Positions 57,152-64,000 of a stretch of DNA of 64,000 nt are shown here, in pieces (positions within the stretch are counted from its first letter, which is position 1; every line of letters begins with the position of its first letter). The notes under the pieces were generated by a model. That model saw nothing but the letters and a program-made list of their open reading frames with translations, searched no databases and had not been told where the DNA came from. This DNA comes from Streptomyces sp. NBC_00414. GTDB lineage: Bacteria; Actinomycetota; Actinomycetes; Streptomycetales; Streptomycetaceae. Position numbers and translations under genes: made by a program. The DNA is taken from assembly GCF_036038375.1 (NCBI RefSeq), contig NZ_CP107935.1:2728001-2792000 (forward strand). Reading direction: 5' to 3'.

Positions 57152-58747
57152 CTACTCGCCGCCAGCGCCGGTGGTGCCGGTGGTGCCGGTGGTTCCGATG
57201 GTGCCGGTCGCGGACGATGCCGACGCCGATGCCGAGGAGGATGCGGAGGAGGATGAGGACGCCGATTGCGTCGTACCGTCCCCGACCCGGCGGCGGCCAC
57301 GGCTGATGCCCCATCCCACGAGCGCCGCGGCAAGGGCCGTGAGAGCGAGGCCGGCCCAGGTGACCGCCTCGCGGAACTCCGCGGTCTGGTGGGGGCTCCA
57401 GTCCGATGCCGCGATGTCGCCGGTGAAGGACGCCGCGAGGATGGTCCCGCTGACGGCGATGCCGATTCCGGTGGTGACTTCGCCGGCGGTGTCCACCAAT
57501 GCCGCCCCGACGGTGGTGCGGTCGGCCGGGAGACCACGCATCACGTTGGTCCCGGCGACGACACCCACGACGCGCATACCGGCGGCGACGAGTACGAGCG
57601 CGAGGGCGATCCACACGTAACCGAAGCGGCCCAGCAGCCCGTAGACGGCGAGTCCGCACACCACGGCTCCGGCGCTGAGCCAGGCGGCCTTGTCGAGGCC
57701 GACACGTGCGACCAGTGGGCCGATGAGAGCGCCGCCGGCGATGAGCACGACGACCTGCGGCAGCATTCCCAGCGCCGCCTGCGCGGGCGTCCAGCCCCGG
57801 TCGAGCTGGAGCTGCAGGGTCACGAGGTAGCCGAGGCCGGCGGTCGCGAGGGCCGCGGCGGCCTTGAAGGCCAGACCGCTCGACACGAGGGGGCGGGCGA
57901 CGAGTTCGAGGTCGAGCAGCGGATGGCGGGCCGAACGCTCCCGGACGACGAACAGCACCGCCGTCACGACGGCCGCGACCGCGATCAGCCACGGGAGAGG
58001 CGACGCGGCGCCCGCGTCGACGAACAGCGTCGGTGCGACCAGCGCGAGCACGATCGCGGCCGTGCCGAGCAGGGCGCCCGCGCCGTCGACCGGGTCGCGG
58101 TGCAGCTCGTCCGCCCGGTCGGCGGGGATGCCTCGTCGGATGCCGAGGTACGCGAGTGCGGCGATCGGTACGTTGACCAGCAGCAGCGCCTGCCACGGGG
58201 CGAACGCGAGCACGAAGCCACCCGCCGTGGGCCCGATCGCGAGCCCGACCAGTCCCACGGTCGAGATCAGCGTCGTCGCACGGACGCGGAGGCCGTCCTC
58301 GTCGAACAGGCGGAACGCCAGGGCGAGGGAGCCGGGCGTCGTCATCGCGGCCGCGACACCCATCGCCGCGCGGACCGCGATGAGCTGCTCCGCCGTGGTG
58401 ACGAACGCGGTCGCGAGACTCGCCGCACCCAGCAGCACCAGGCCGACCAGCATGACCTTGCGGCGGCCGACCCGGTCGGCCAGCGCGCCGAGGACCAGCA
58501 TCAGGCCGCCGAACACGACGGCGTACACACCCGTGACCCACTGCAGCACGGTCGCCGACGCCGACAGCTCACGGCCGATGGTCGGCAGGGCGACATTGAG
58601 GATCGAGTTGTCGAGCATCTCGAACAGGAACACCGCCGACAGCCCCGCGAGGGCCACCCCCGCTTCGCGGAGGGAACGCGGTGAACTCGGTGAACTCGGC
58701 TGACGAGAGCCGGCAAAGCGATGAGAGCGATTACGGCGGACACTCAC
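57152..58747 (-). CDS. MFS multidrug exporter, DHA2 family
   Basis: A 531-residue transporter with about 14 predicted helices. Motif A-like GALADRVGRRKVMLVG lies between helices 2 and 3, and the start of helix 1 has LFEMLDNSILNVALPTIG, typical of DHA2 drug exporters (EmrB/QacA type). The last 40 residues are a Ser/Ala then Gly/Thr repeat tail (SSSSSASSSASAS, TGTTGTTGTTG) encoded by simple repeats. GTG 58747 has AAGGAG at 6 bases. No TetR regulator lies next to it, which is unusual for such exporters. The substrate is unknown. Confidence 0.9.
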   Translation of the reverse strand: MSVRRNRSHRFAGSRQPSSPSSPRSLREAGVALAGLSAVFLFEMLDNSILNVALPTIGRELSASATVLQWVTGVYAVVFGGLMLVLGALADRVGRRKVMLVGLVLLGAASLATAFVTTAEQLIAVRAAMGVAAAMTTPGSLALAFRLFDEDGLRVRATTLISTVGLVGLAIGPTAGGFVLAFAPWQALLLVNVPIAALAYLGIRRGIPADRADELHRDPVDGAGALLGTAAIVLALVAPTLFVDAGAASPLPWLIAVAAVVTAVLFVVRERSARHPLLDLELVARPLVSSGLAFKAAAALATAGLGYLVTLQLQLDRGWTPAQAALGMLPQVVVLIAGGALIGPLVARVGLDKAAWLSAGAVVCGLAVYGLLGRFGYVWIALALVLVAAGMRVVGVVAGTNVMRGLPADRTTVGAALVDTAGEVTTGIGIAVSGTILAASFTGDIAASDWSPHQTAEFREAVTWAGLALTALAAALVGWGISRGRRRVGDGTTQSASSSSSASSSASASASSATGTIGTTGTTGTTGAGGE

Positions 58748-58994
58748 GACGCACTCCTTCGAGGTGAAGAAGTGGCGGATCGTCCGATACCGCGTGTGCG
58801 CGTGTGGTCCCTGCTCCGGGTGGCCACACGTTTTTACTTCCGGTGCTTCGACAGTACCTCGCCGGTACGGGAGAGGTCACCCCGGTACGGAACCGGGGCC
58901 GGACCGGCGTCGAACCGGGCCCGGACGCAAGGGTGTTCGGCGTACCGACCGGCATCCGGGGTACCTGGGAGCGGACGACGAGAAGGGGGCACCC

Positions 58995-59192
58995 ATGCCG
59001 CTCACATTCCGCAAGAGCTTCCGGATCCTGCCCGGGGTACGACTGAACATCAACAAGAAGTCGTGGTCCATCACCACGGGCGGCAAGAACGGCCCCAAGC
59101 ACACACACAGCAGCACGGGACGACGGACCACCTCGATGGATCTCCCCGGTCCCTTCGGCTGGCGCCGCACCACCCGCGCCAAGCGCCACTGA
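58995..59192 (+). CDS. DUF4236 miniprotein (65 aa)
   Basis: A 65-residue basic protein with the DUF4236 pattern FRKSFRILPGVRLNINKKSW at the start, followed by GGKNGPKHTHSSTGRRTTS. The ATG follows GAAGGGGGC at good distance. DUF4236 is a widely spread domain of unknown function, often at the start of larger proteins; here it stands alone. It lies 63 bases before the murA gene on the same strand and might share its transcript. Confidence 0.8.
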   Translation: MPLTFRKSFRILPGVRLNINKKSWSITTGGKNGPKHTHSSTGRRTTSMDLPGPFGWRRTTRAKRH

Positions 59193-59228
59193 GGCACTGT
59201 CACCCCATTGGGCCCCTCCGGATGCGGC

Positions 59229-59244
59229 ATCTCATATGTGAGAT
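59229..59244. promoter_or_regulatory. Palindrome ATCTCATATGTGAGAT before the HTH-MurA gene
   Basis: Perfect 6-bp arms ATCTCA/TGAGAT with a four-base centre end 11 bases before the start codon. The encoded protein has its own N-terminal helix-turn-helix, so this is a candidate self-operator. Confidence 0.5.
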
Positions 59245-59255
59245 AGCCTGCCGTC

Positions 59256-60785
59256 ATGGCAGACGACTACCTCGTACGCATCGGCAAGCTCATCCGTGAC
59301 GCCCGTCAGCACCGGGGCTGGACACAGACGCAGCTGGCCGAGGCGCTCAGTACCAGCCAGAGCGCGGTGAACCGCATCGAGCGTGGCAATCAAAACATCA
59401 GCCTTGAGATGATCGCCCGAATCGGTGAAGCGCTGGACAGCGAGATCGTCTCGCTCGGCTACGCGGGCCCGATGCATCTCCGCGTGGTCGGCGGACGTCG
59501 GCTCTCCGGCTCGATCGACGTGAAGACCAGCAAGAACGCGTGCGTGGCGCTGCTCTGTGCGACGCTCCTCAACAAGGGCCGCACGGTGCTGCGCCGCGTC
59601 GCGCGCATCGAGGAGGTGTACCGCCTTCTGGAGGTGCTGGGCTCCATCGGCGTACGCACCCGGTGGATCAACGGTGGCGTGGACCTGGAGATCGTGCCGC
59701 CCGCCACGCTGGACATGGCGTCGATCGACGAGGCGGCGGCCCGCCGCACCCGCTCGATCATCATGTTCCTCGGCCCGCTGCTGCACCGCATGGACGGCTT
59801 CAAGCTGCCGTACGCGGGCGGCTGCGACCTCGGTACGCGGACCATCGAGCCGCACATGATCGCGCTCCGCCGGTTCGGTCTGGACATCGCGGCCACCGAG
59901 GGCATGTACCACGCGCGGGTGGACCGCAAGGTGACCCCGGGCCGTCCCATCGTGCTGACCGAGCGCGGCGACACGGTGACGGAGAACGCGCTGCTGGCCG
60001 CCGCCCGCCACGACGGCACGACCGTCATCCGCAACGCCTCCTCCAACTACATGGTCCAGGACCTGTGCTTCTTCCTGGAGGCGCTGGGTGTACGGGTGGA
60101 GGGCATCGGCACCACGACGCTCACCGTGCACGGCGTGCCGAACATCGACGTGGACGTGGACTACTCGCCCTCCGAGGACCCGGTCGAAGCGATGAGCCTG
60201 CTGACCGCCGCGGTCGTCACCGAGTCCGAGCTGACCGTGCGCCGGGTGCCGATCGAGTTCCTGGAGATCGAGCTGGCGGTCCTGGAGGAGATGGGCCTCG
60301 ACCACGACCGTACGGCGGAGTACTTCGCGGACAACGGCCGTACGCGCCTGGTGGACCTCACCGTGCGCCCCTCGAAGCTCGAAGCCCCGATCGACAAGAT
60401 CCACCCCATGCCCTTCCCGGGCCTGAACATCGACAACGTCCCGTTCTTCGCGGCCATCGCGGCCTCCGCGCAGGGCCAGACGCTGATCCACGACTGGGTC
60501 TACGACAACCGCGCGATCTACCTCACGGACCTGAACCGCCTCGGCGGCCGCCTCCAGCTCCTCGACCCCCACCGCGTCCTGGTCGAGGGCCCCACGCGCT
60601 GGCGGGCCGCGGAGATGATGTGCCCGCCGGCCCTGCGCCCCGCGGTGGTCGTCCTCCTCGCGATGATGGCGGCCGAGGGCACATCGGTCCTGCGCAACGT
60701 GTACGTCATCAACCGGGGCTACGAGGACCTGGCGGAGCGGCTGAACTCGGTGGGGGCACAGATCGAGATCTTCCGGGACATCTGA
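59256..60785 (+). CDS. murA: UDP-GlcNAc enolpyruvyl transferase homologue with N-terminal XRE helix-turn-helix (MurA2)
   Basis: A 509-residue fusion. Residues 1-68 form an XRE/Cro-type DNA-binding domain (RIGKLIRDARQHRGWTQTQL, STSQSAVNRIERG). From about residue 73 a complete EPSP/MurA fold follows. The substrate Lys93-Asn94 pair (TSKNACVALL) and the loop cysteine Cys190 (YAGGCDLGTRTIEPH), equivalent to the fosfomycin-target Cys115 of E. coli MurA, are both kept. It may therefore add enolpyruvate to UDP-GlcNAc, the first peptidoglycan step, and also bind DNA. The second half has the FPGLNIDNVPFFAAIAASAQG segment. Streptomyces usually encode another, ordinary MurA elsewhere, so this copy may be regulatory or developmental. 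Confidence 0.88.
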   Translation: MADDYLVRIGKLIRDARQHRGWTQTQLAEALSTSQSAVNRIERGNQNISLEMIARIGEALDSEIVSLGYAGPMHLRVVGGRRLSGSIDVKTSKNACVALLCATLLNKGRTVLRRVARIEEVYRLLEVLGSIGVRTRWINGGVDLEIVPPATLDMASIDEAAARRTRSIIMFLGPLLHRMDGFKLPYAGGCDLGTRTIEPHMIALRRFGLDIAATEGMYHARVDRKVTPGRPIVLTERGDTVTENALLAAARHDGTTVIRNASSNYMVQDLCFFLEALGVRVEGIGTTTLTVHGVPNIDVDVDYSPSEDPVEAMSLLTAAVVTESELTVRRVPIEFLEIELAVLEEMGLDHDRTAEYFADNGRTRLVDLTVRPSKLEAPIDKIHPMPFPGLNIDNVPFFAAIAASAQGQTLIHDWVYDNRAIYLTDLNRLGGRLQLLDPHRVLVEGPTRWRAAEMMCPPALRPAVVVLLAMMAAEGTSVLRNVYVINRGYEDLAERLNSVGAQIEIFRDI

Positions 60786-60933
60786 GCCACGCATGCCGCC
60801 GCGTCCGGCCCGACCTGTACACATCGGGTCAGGGGGGGCGCGGCGGCATCTCCGGGATTTCTCGCGGACGCGAATTCATCACCTGGCGGAGAGGGCCGCC
60901 CTGGCACGGGTGGCCGCGGACGCATTCACCACC

Positions 60934-62010
60934 TCAGCGGGGCCCTTGCGACGGAGGCCCTATCGACGACGCGGGTTCGGACCGCAGCCGCTCGTAGACG
61001 AGGTCGAACGTGTATCCCGAGCTGAAGCCGAGAGGGATGGCGAAGAAGAGGATGCGGCGTACGTCAAGGTCGTCCAGGAGTGTGGGGACGGTGAGCAACT
61101 GCGAGGCCACATAGAGAAGGACGCTCACCACCCCGGCGCCCAGCCCGCGAACCGCGGCCGTCGGCCAGCGCGGATCCTGCTCGAAGGAGTTGCGGACGAT
61201 CGCTCCGGCCATGGCGGCCAGCAGCGGGGCCGCGACGAGGAGCGCGAGACCGTGGGCGGCGGCCGGAGCGGGAGGCCCGGCCAGCACCAGAGCCGCAAGC
61301 GCGACCAGCAGGAACACCACCGCCGTACCCATTCCCAGCGCGAAGCCCCGAACCGCCTTCCGTGCGGAGTGGTCCTGCAGGCGGAGAGCCACTGCCCGTC
61401 GTTCCCGTTGCCGCAGGAGACAGGCTGTCAGCCGCGCGGCGGACTCGGCGTCCCAGTCGGCTCCCAGGAGCGCGATGTCCTCGTCGTCGGTGTCGTTGCG
61501 TATCTGTCCGAGGTTGACCCACACCAGGTTGGCGCCTCCGCCGAACGCGGCGACCGGGATCAGCGGAATGCCCTGAGCCATCGCCACCACTCCTGCGGCA
61601 CGAGTGGACTGACCGCCTCCGACGAGCACGGCACCGTCGCTCGCCAGCAGGGTCCGGTAGAAGGGCACCTCCCACTGCGTGGTGGTGTCCCGGACGACCT
61701 TCAGCGTCGCGCTGCTGCCCGGCGGCACCACGAAGGTCGTGTCGCGATGCCGCGGCACGTGCACGAAGACGGTGCCCGGGCCGTCGGCGTCCGAAGCCGC
61801 CACGTACCCCTCCACGACGTGCACTTCGGCATAGCGCGGATCACTGGAGTGCACGATCAGATCGCATCCAGCCCTCGCCAGTTCACGCCCGAGCTGTCTG
61901 CACGCCTCGCGCGCCGCGGCGATCGACCTGAGCGGCGGGTCGATGTCGCGGTCGGGATCAAGACTGCCGAGCACCGCGATGTTCGGCCGTGTCTCCCGTG
62001 GTGAAAACAT
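60934..62010 (-). CDS. SLOG-like Rossmann-fold protein with four membrane segments
   Basis: A 358-residue protein. The N-terminal part (about 9-200) has the pattern of SLOG/LOG-type nucleotide-sensing Rossmann folds: strand RPNIAVLGSL, helix EACRQLGRELARAGCDLIVHS, a central WEVPFYRTLLASDGAVLVGGGQSTRAAG (the Gly-rich phosphate-binding segment) and GIPLIPVAAFGGGA. Four hydrophobic segments follow (about 223-245, 253-272, 287-305, 319-334). Such sensor-membrane pairs are known among nucleotide-signalled immunity effectors, where the membrane part may form a pore. It starts at ATG 62010, 153 bases from the divergent SEFIR-NTPase gene. The SLOG call is by motif reading only. Confidence 0.6.
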   Translation of the reverse strand: MFSPRETRPNIAVLGSLDPDRDIDPPLRSIAAAREACRQLGRELARAGCDLIVHSSDPRYAEVHVVEGYVAASDADGPGTVFVHVPRHRDTTFVVPPGSSATLKVVRDTTTQWEVPFYRTLLASDGAVLVGGGQSTRAAGVVAMAQGIPLIPVAAFGGGANLVWVNLGQIRNDTDDEDIALLGADWDAESAARLTACLLRQRERRAVALRLQDHSARKAVRGFALGMGTAVVFLLVALAALVLAGPPAPAAAHGLALLVAAPLLAAMAGAIVRNSFEQDPRWPTAAVRGLGAGVVSVLLYVASQLLTVPTLLDDLDVRRILFFAIPLGFSSGYTFDLVYERLRSEPASSIGPPSQGPR

Positions 62011-62163
62011 AGAGGGTGAGCGTACCTCCAGCAGGGTTGCGAAGAGCGGCAGTTGAGGTGCACTCAGCCTCGGGCGGGACGGGGGCGGCCCTATCCTGGG
62101 AGCAGTGGCCGCACGGTCCGTCGCAACGGCGGGACGTGCCCTGGGCAGTTGGAGGAGCCACGC

Positions 62164-64000
62164 ATGTCACGACCGCGGGTCATGATCAGCTGGGCGCACT
62201 CCGATCGTTCGTGGACGAAATCGCAGACCTCCGCATGGAAGGACTCCGTGCGCGGGTTCGCGGAGCTGCTGTCCACGTCCGGCATCGACACGGAGCTGGA
62301 CCTGTGGGCGGACCGGGACACCGATTGGACCCGGTGGGGTCAGCGGATGGTCCAGACGTGCGACATCGTGCTCATCGTCGCCAGCCACGCCTGGAAAGCG
62401 CGCTGGGAGGGTTCCAACGATCCCCGCGAAGGCGCGGGCGTGGTCGTGGAGGCGGACACGATGAAGGGCATCCTCCAGAACGACCAGAAGAGATTCCAGC
62501 GGACTTTCAAGGTGGTGCTGCTGCCCGGTGTCGAGGAGACGGCTGTCCCGAACGACCTCCACCGACTCCGGCGTTTCGTGCTCGCCGACCTGACGCCGAC
62601 CGCGATCGAGCCCCTGCTCAGGAACCTCACGGACCAGCCCAGATACGAGCCGCCCCCGGTGCGACCCGTCCCCGACCTCCCCCCGGACCCCTTCCTGTTC
62701 GTGCCCACGGGTCTGTCCGGGCATGAAGGACCGACCCGGGCGCAGGACGGCCCGCCCGATGCCGACGAGGCCACGAGGCTCCTCGAAGCGATCGTGGCCG
62801 GCAGCGCGTCGGCCCGGTCCGTCGTTCTGCCGAAGACCATCCCCAGCATGGACCGGCTGGCCCATCTCACCGAGAAGCTCGCCTCGCCCATCGACCGCCT
62901 GCCGTCCCCCGTCGTCATCGTCGGCGAGGGCGGATACGGCAAGAGCGTCCTGCTGGGTCAGCTCTTCGACGCACTGGCGGCCCACGACGACGGGAGCACC
63001 TGCACCGTGCTCCTGCCCTGCGCCCGGGTGCCGGCGTCGGCGGACCTGTCGAGCCTGGATGCCCTCGACCAGGCGTTGGGCCACGCGCTGACCGACTCCC
63101 GTACGTCGCCCCCGCTGTCCTCGGTCATCACCCAGCTGGCACGACACCGCCGGGTGCGGCTCCTCATCGACACGCTCGACCTGGTCATCAGGGAGGAGAA
63201 CGCCGACGACGCCTCCTACCTCCTGCGACAGTTGAGCCGCTCCTGCGATCTCCTGATCACATGCCGGGAAGAGGAATGGCACGACAACCTCGAAGGCGAC
63301 GGGGAACTCACGGGTTCCCACTACCGCATGCCCAGTCTCGGGGCGGACGACATCCGGCGCTGGGCGGAGGCGTACCTCGCAACGGCAGGCATCGACGAGG
63401 CGGCCAAGCGGACCTTTCTGGACAGCCTCGTCACAGGTCAGGACGGACGCAGGGTACGAGAGGTCTGCGCCTCGCCTCTGCGGCTGGCCATGGCGTGCGA
63501 GATCTACGCTCGGCTCGGGGGCATCCCTGAGAACTTGACGGTGACCCAGCTGTACGAAGAGCACTGGCACAAGCGCGTCGGGCGGGACCGCCACGGCCGG
63601 CGCGGCGCCGCGGCGACGGCGCAGGAAGCGGCGGCCGAGAAGCTCGCCGCGGAGGTATGGGCCTCCAGCAGGACGCGGTTCGTGGAATCTGTCACGGGCG
63701 AGGCGCTGTCGCCCGACCCCGGCGCGATGCGCAAACTCCTCAGCGAGGGAGTGGTGAAGAGGTTTACCGGCCGATACGCCTTCTTCCACCAGACGTACGC
63801 GGAGTTCGCGGTCGCCCGGCTCCTGGCGGGAGCCGGTGACGAGCAGGACCTCGCCCGGCTGGGAAAGGGGCTGCGCTCGGCCCTGCAGGCGTACTGGCCC
63901 ATCGCCCGGCACCTCCTGATGATGACGACGAGCGACGACCGCTACGAGACGCTCGCCGAGGCGGTGCCCCTGGACGATGTCGAAGGTGTCCGGGCGCAGT
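62164..64000 (+). CDS. SEFIR-STAND NTPase (NLR-like), 3' end outside the window
   Basis: An open frame from ATG 62164 (preceded by GGAGGAG) runs to the window edge with no stop, giving at least 612 residues. Residues 1-125 look like a SEFIR/TIR-type domain: PRVMISWAHSDRSW, GIDTELDLWADRDTDWTRWGQRM and CDIVLIVASHAW. A Pro-rich linker (160-200) follows. The NTPase has Walker A GEGGYGKS (254-261), Walker B RLLIDTLDLV (Asp336) and a sensor arginine in LITCREEEW (Arg368), as in STAND/NACHT ATPases. A helical winged region (VKRFTGRYAFFHQTYAEFAVARLL) comes next; C-terminal sensor repeats are expected beyond the window. Such proteins detect phage or cell damage and trigger death. The antisense frame is not coding. 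Confidence 0.8.
   Translation, partial: MSRPRVMISWAHSDRSWTKSQTSAWKDSVRGFAELLSTSGIDTELDLWADRDTDWTRWGQRMVQTCDIVLIVASHAWKARWEGSNDPREGAGVVVEADTMKGILQNDQKRFQRTFKVVLLPGVEETAVPNDLHRLRRFVLADLTPTAIEPLLRNLTDQPRYEPPPVRPVPDLPPDPFLFVPTGLSGHEGPTRAQDGPPDADEATRLLEAIVAGSASARSVVLPKTIPSMDRLAHLTEKLASPIDRLPSPVVIVGEGGYGKSVLLGQLFDALAAHDDGSTCTVLLPCARVPASADLSSLDALDQALGHALTDSRTSPPLSSVITQLARHRRVRLLIDTLDLVIREENADDASYLLRQLSRSCDLLITCREEEWHDNLEGDGELTGSHYRMPSLGADDIRRWAEAYLATAGIDEAAKRTFLDSLVTGQDGRRVREVCASPLRLAMACEIYARLGGIPENLTVTQLYEEHWHKRVGRDRHGRRGAAATAQEAAAEKLAAEVWASSRTRFVESVTGEALSPDPGAMRKLLSEGVVKRFTGRYAFFHQTYAEFAVARLLAGAGDEQDLARLGKGLRSALQAYWPIARHLLMMTTSDDRYETLAEAVPLDDVEGVRAQ

Noticed and set aside
62167..63912. 581-codon minus-strand open frame opposite the SEFIR-NTPase
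   Set aside because: The plus frame has Walker A and B, a SEFIR-type start and a strong ribosome site; the minus frame has none.

Overview
The window is a piece of a Streptomyces (or very close actinomycete) chromosome. GC is about 70%, third codon positions are strongly GC-biased, GTG starts are common, lipoprotein and twin-arginine signals are frequent, and start/stop overlaps (ATGA, GTGA) link many genes. From memory, the gene order from hemQ/hemG through dxs, xylFGH, rok7B7, ngcEFG, aconitase and murA2 matches the S. coelicolor core region around SCO6041 to SCO5998. That recollection needs a database check. No rRNA, tRNA, CRISPR array, phage or IS transposase was found.

Left part (1-13 kb): a gene end, a secreted S33 tripeptidyl aminopeptidase, the haem genes hemQ, hemG and hemE of the coproporphyrin branch, a DUF4349 lipoprotein, a CoA-disulfide-reductase-like flavoprotein, a small unknown protein divergent from a rhomboid protease, a DUF3000 protein, an orphan LuxR-type response regulator and RNase D. 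Next (13-20 kb) is a mannoside locus: a CUT1 ABC importer without ATPase, divergent from a GH2 beta-mannosidase and a LacI regulator, with a matched pair of operator-like sites between them. Then come the fatty-acid oxidation pair fadA/fadB, a beta-propeller-like protein, a small NYN/PIN-like protein, an APC amino-acid permease and dxs (20-29 kb).

Middle part (29-45 kb): sugar uptake and glycan attack. xylFGH, the ROK regulator rok7B7 and ngcEFG (N,N'-diacetylchitobiose/GlcNAc uptake) lie on the minus strand. A 140 kDa secreted GH92 alpha-mannosidase follows on the plus strand, with a DasR-type site between it and ngcE. A lipoprotein gene shares a perfect 12-bp operator palindrome with the GH92 gene. 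An AA10 LPMO with a CBM2 domain has a perfect CebR box and a weaker second one upstream. A Tat-exported DUF3500 protein and an OmpR-type two-component pair follow.

Right part (49-64 kb): aconitase, with an iron-box-like site and an 18-bp palindrome upstream; a SWIM zinc-finger/DUF6493 pair with no MoxR or vWA partner; an MFS exporter; a DUF4236 miniprotein; and an HTH-MurA fusion with a palindrome just before its start. The last 3 kb hold a divergent pair: a SLOG-like protein with four membrane segments and a SEFIR-STAND NTPase that runs off the end of the window. That pair looks like an immunity or self/non-self effector module and is the best candidate here for an undescribed system. Between genes the window carries a dispersed GC-rich hairpin family (core GGGGCGCGGGGAACTGCGCG), one part of which has expanded into a 73-bp tandem array.
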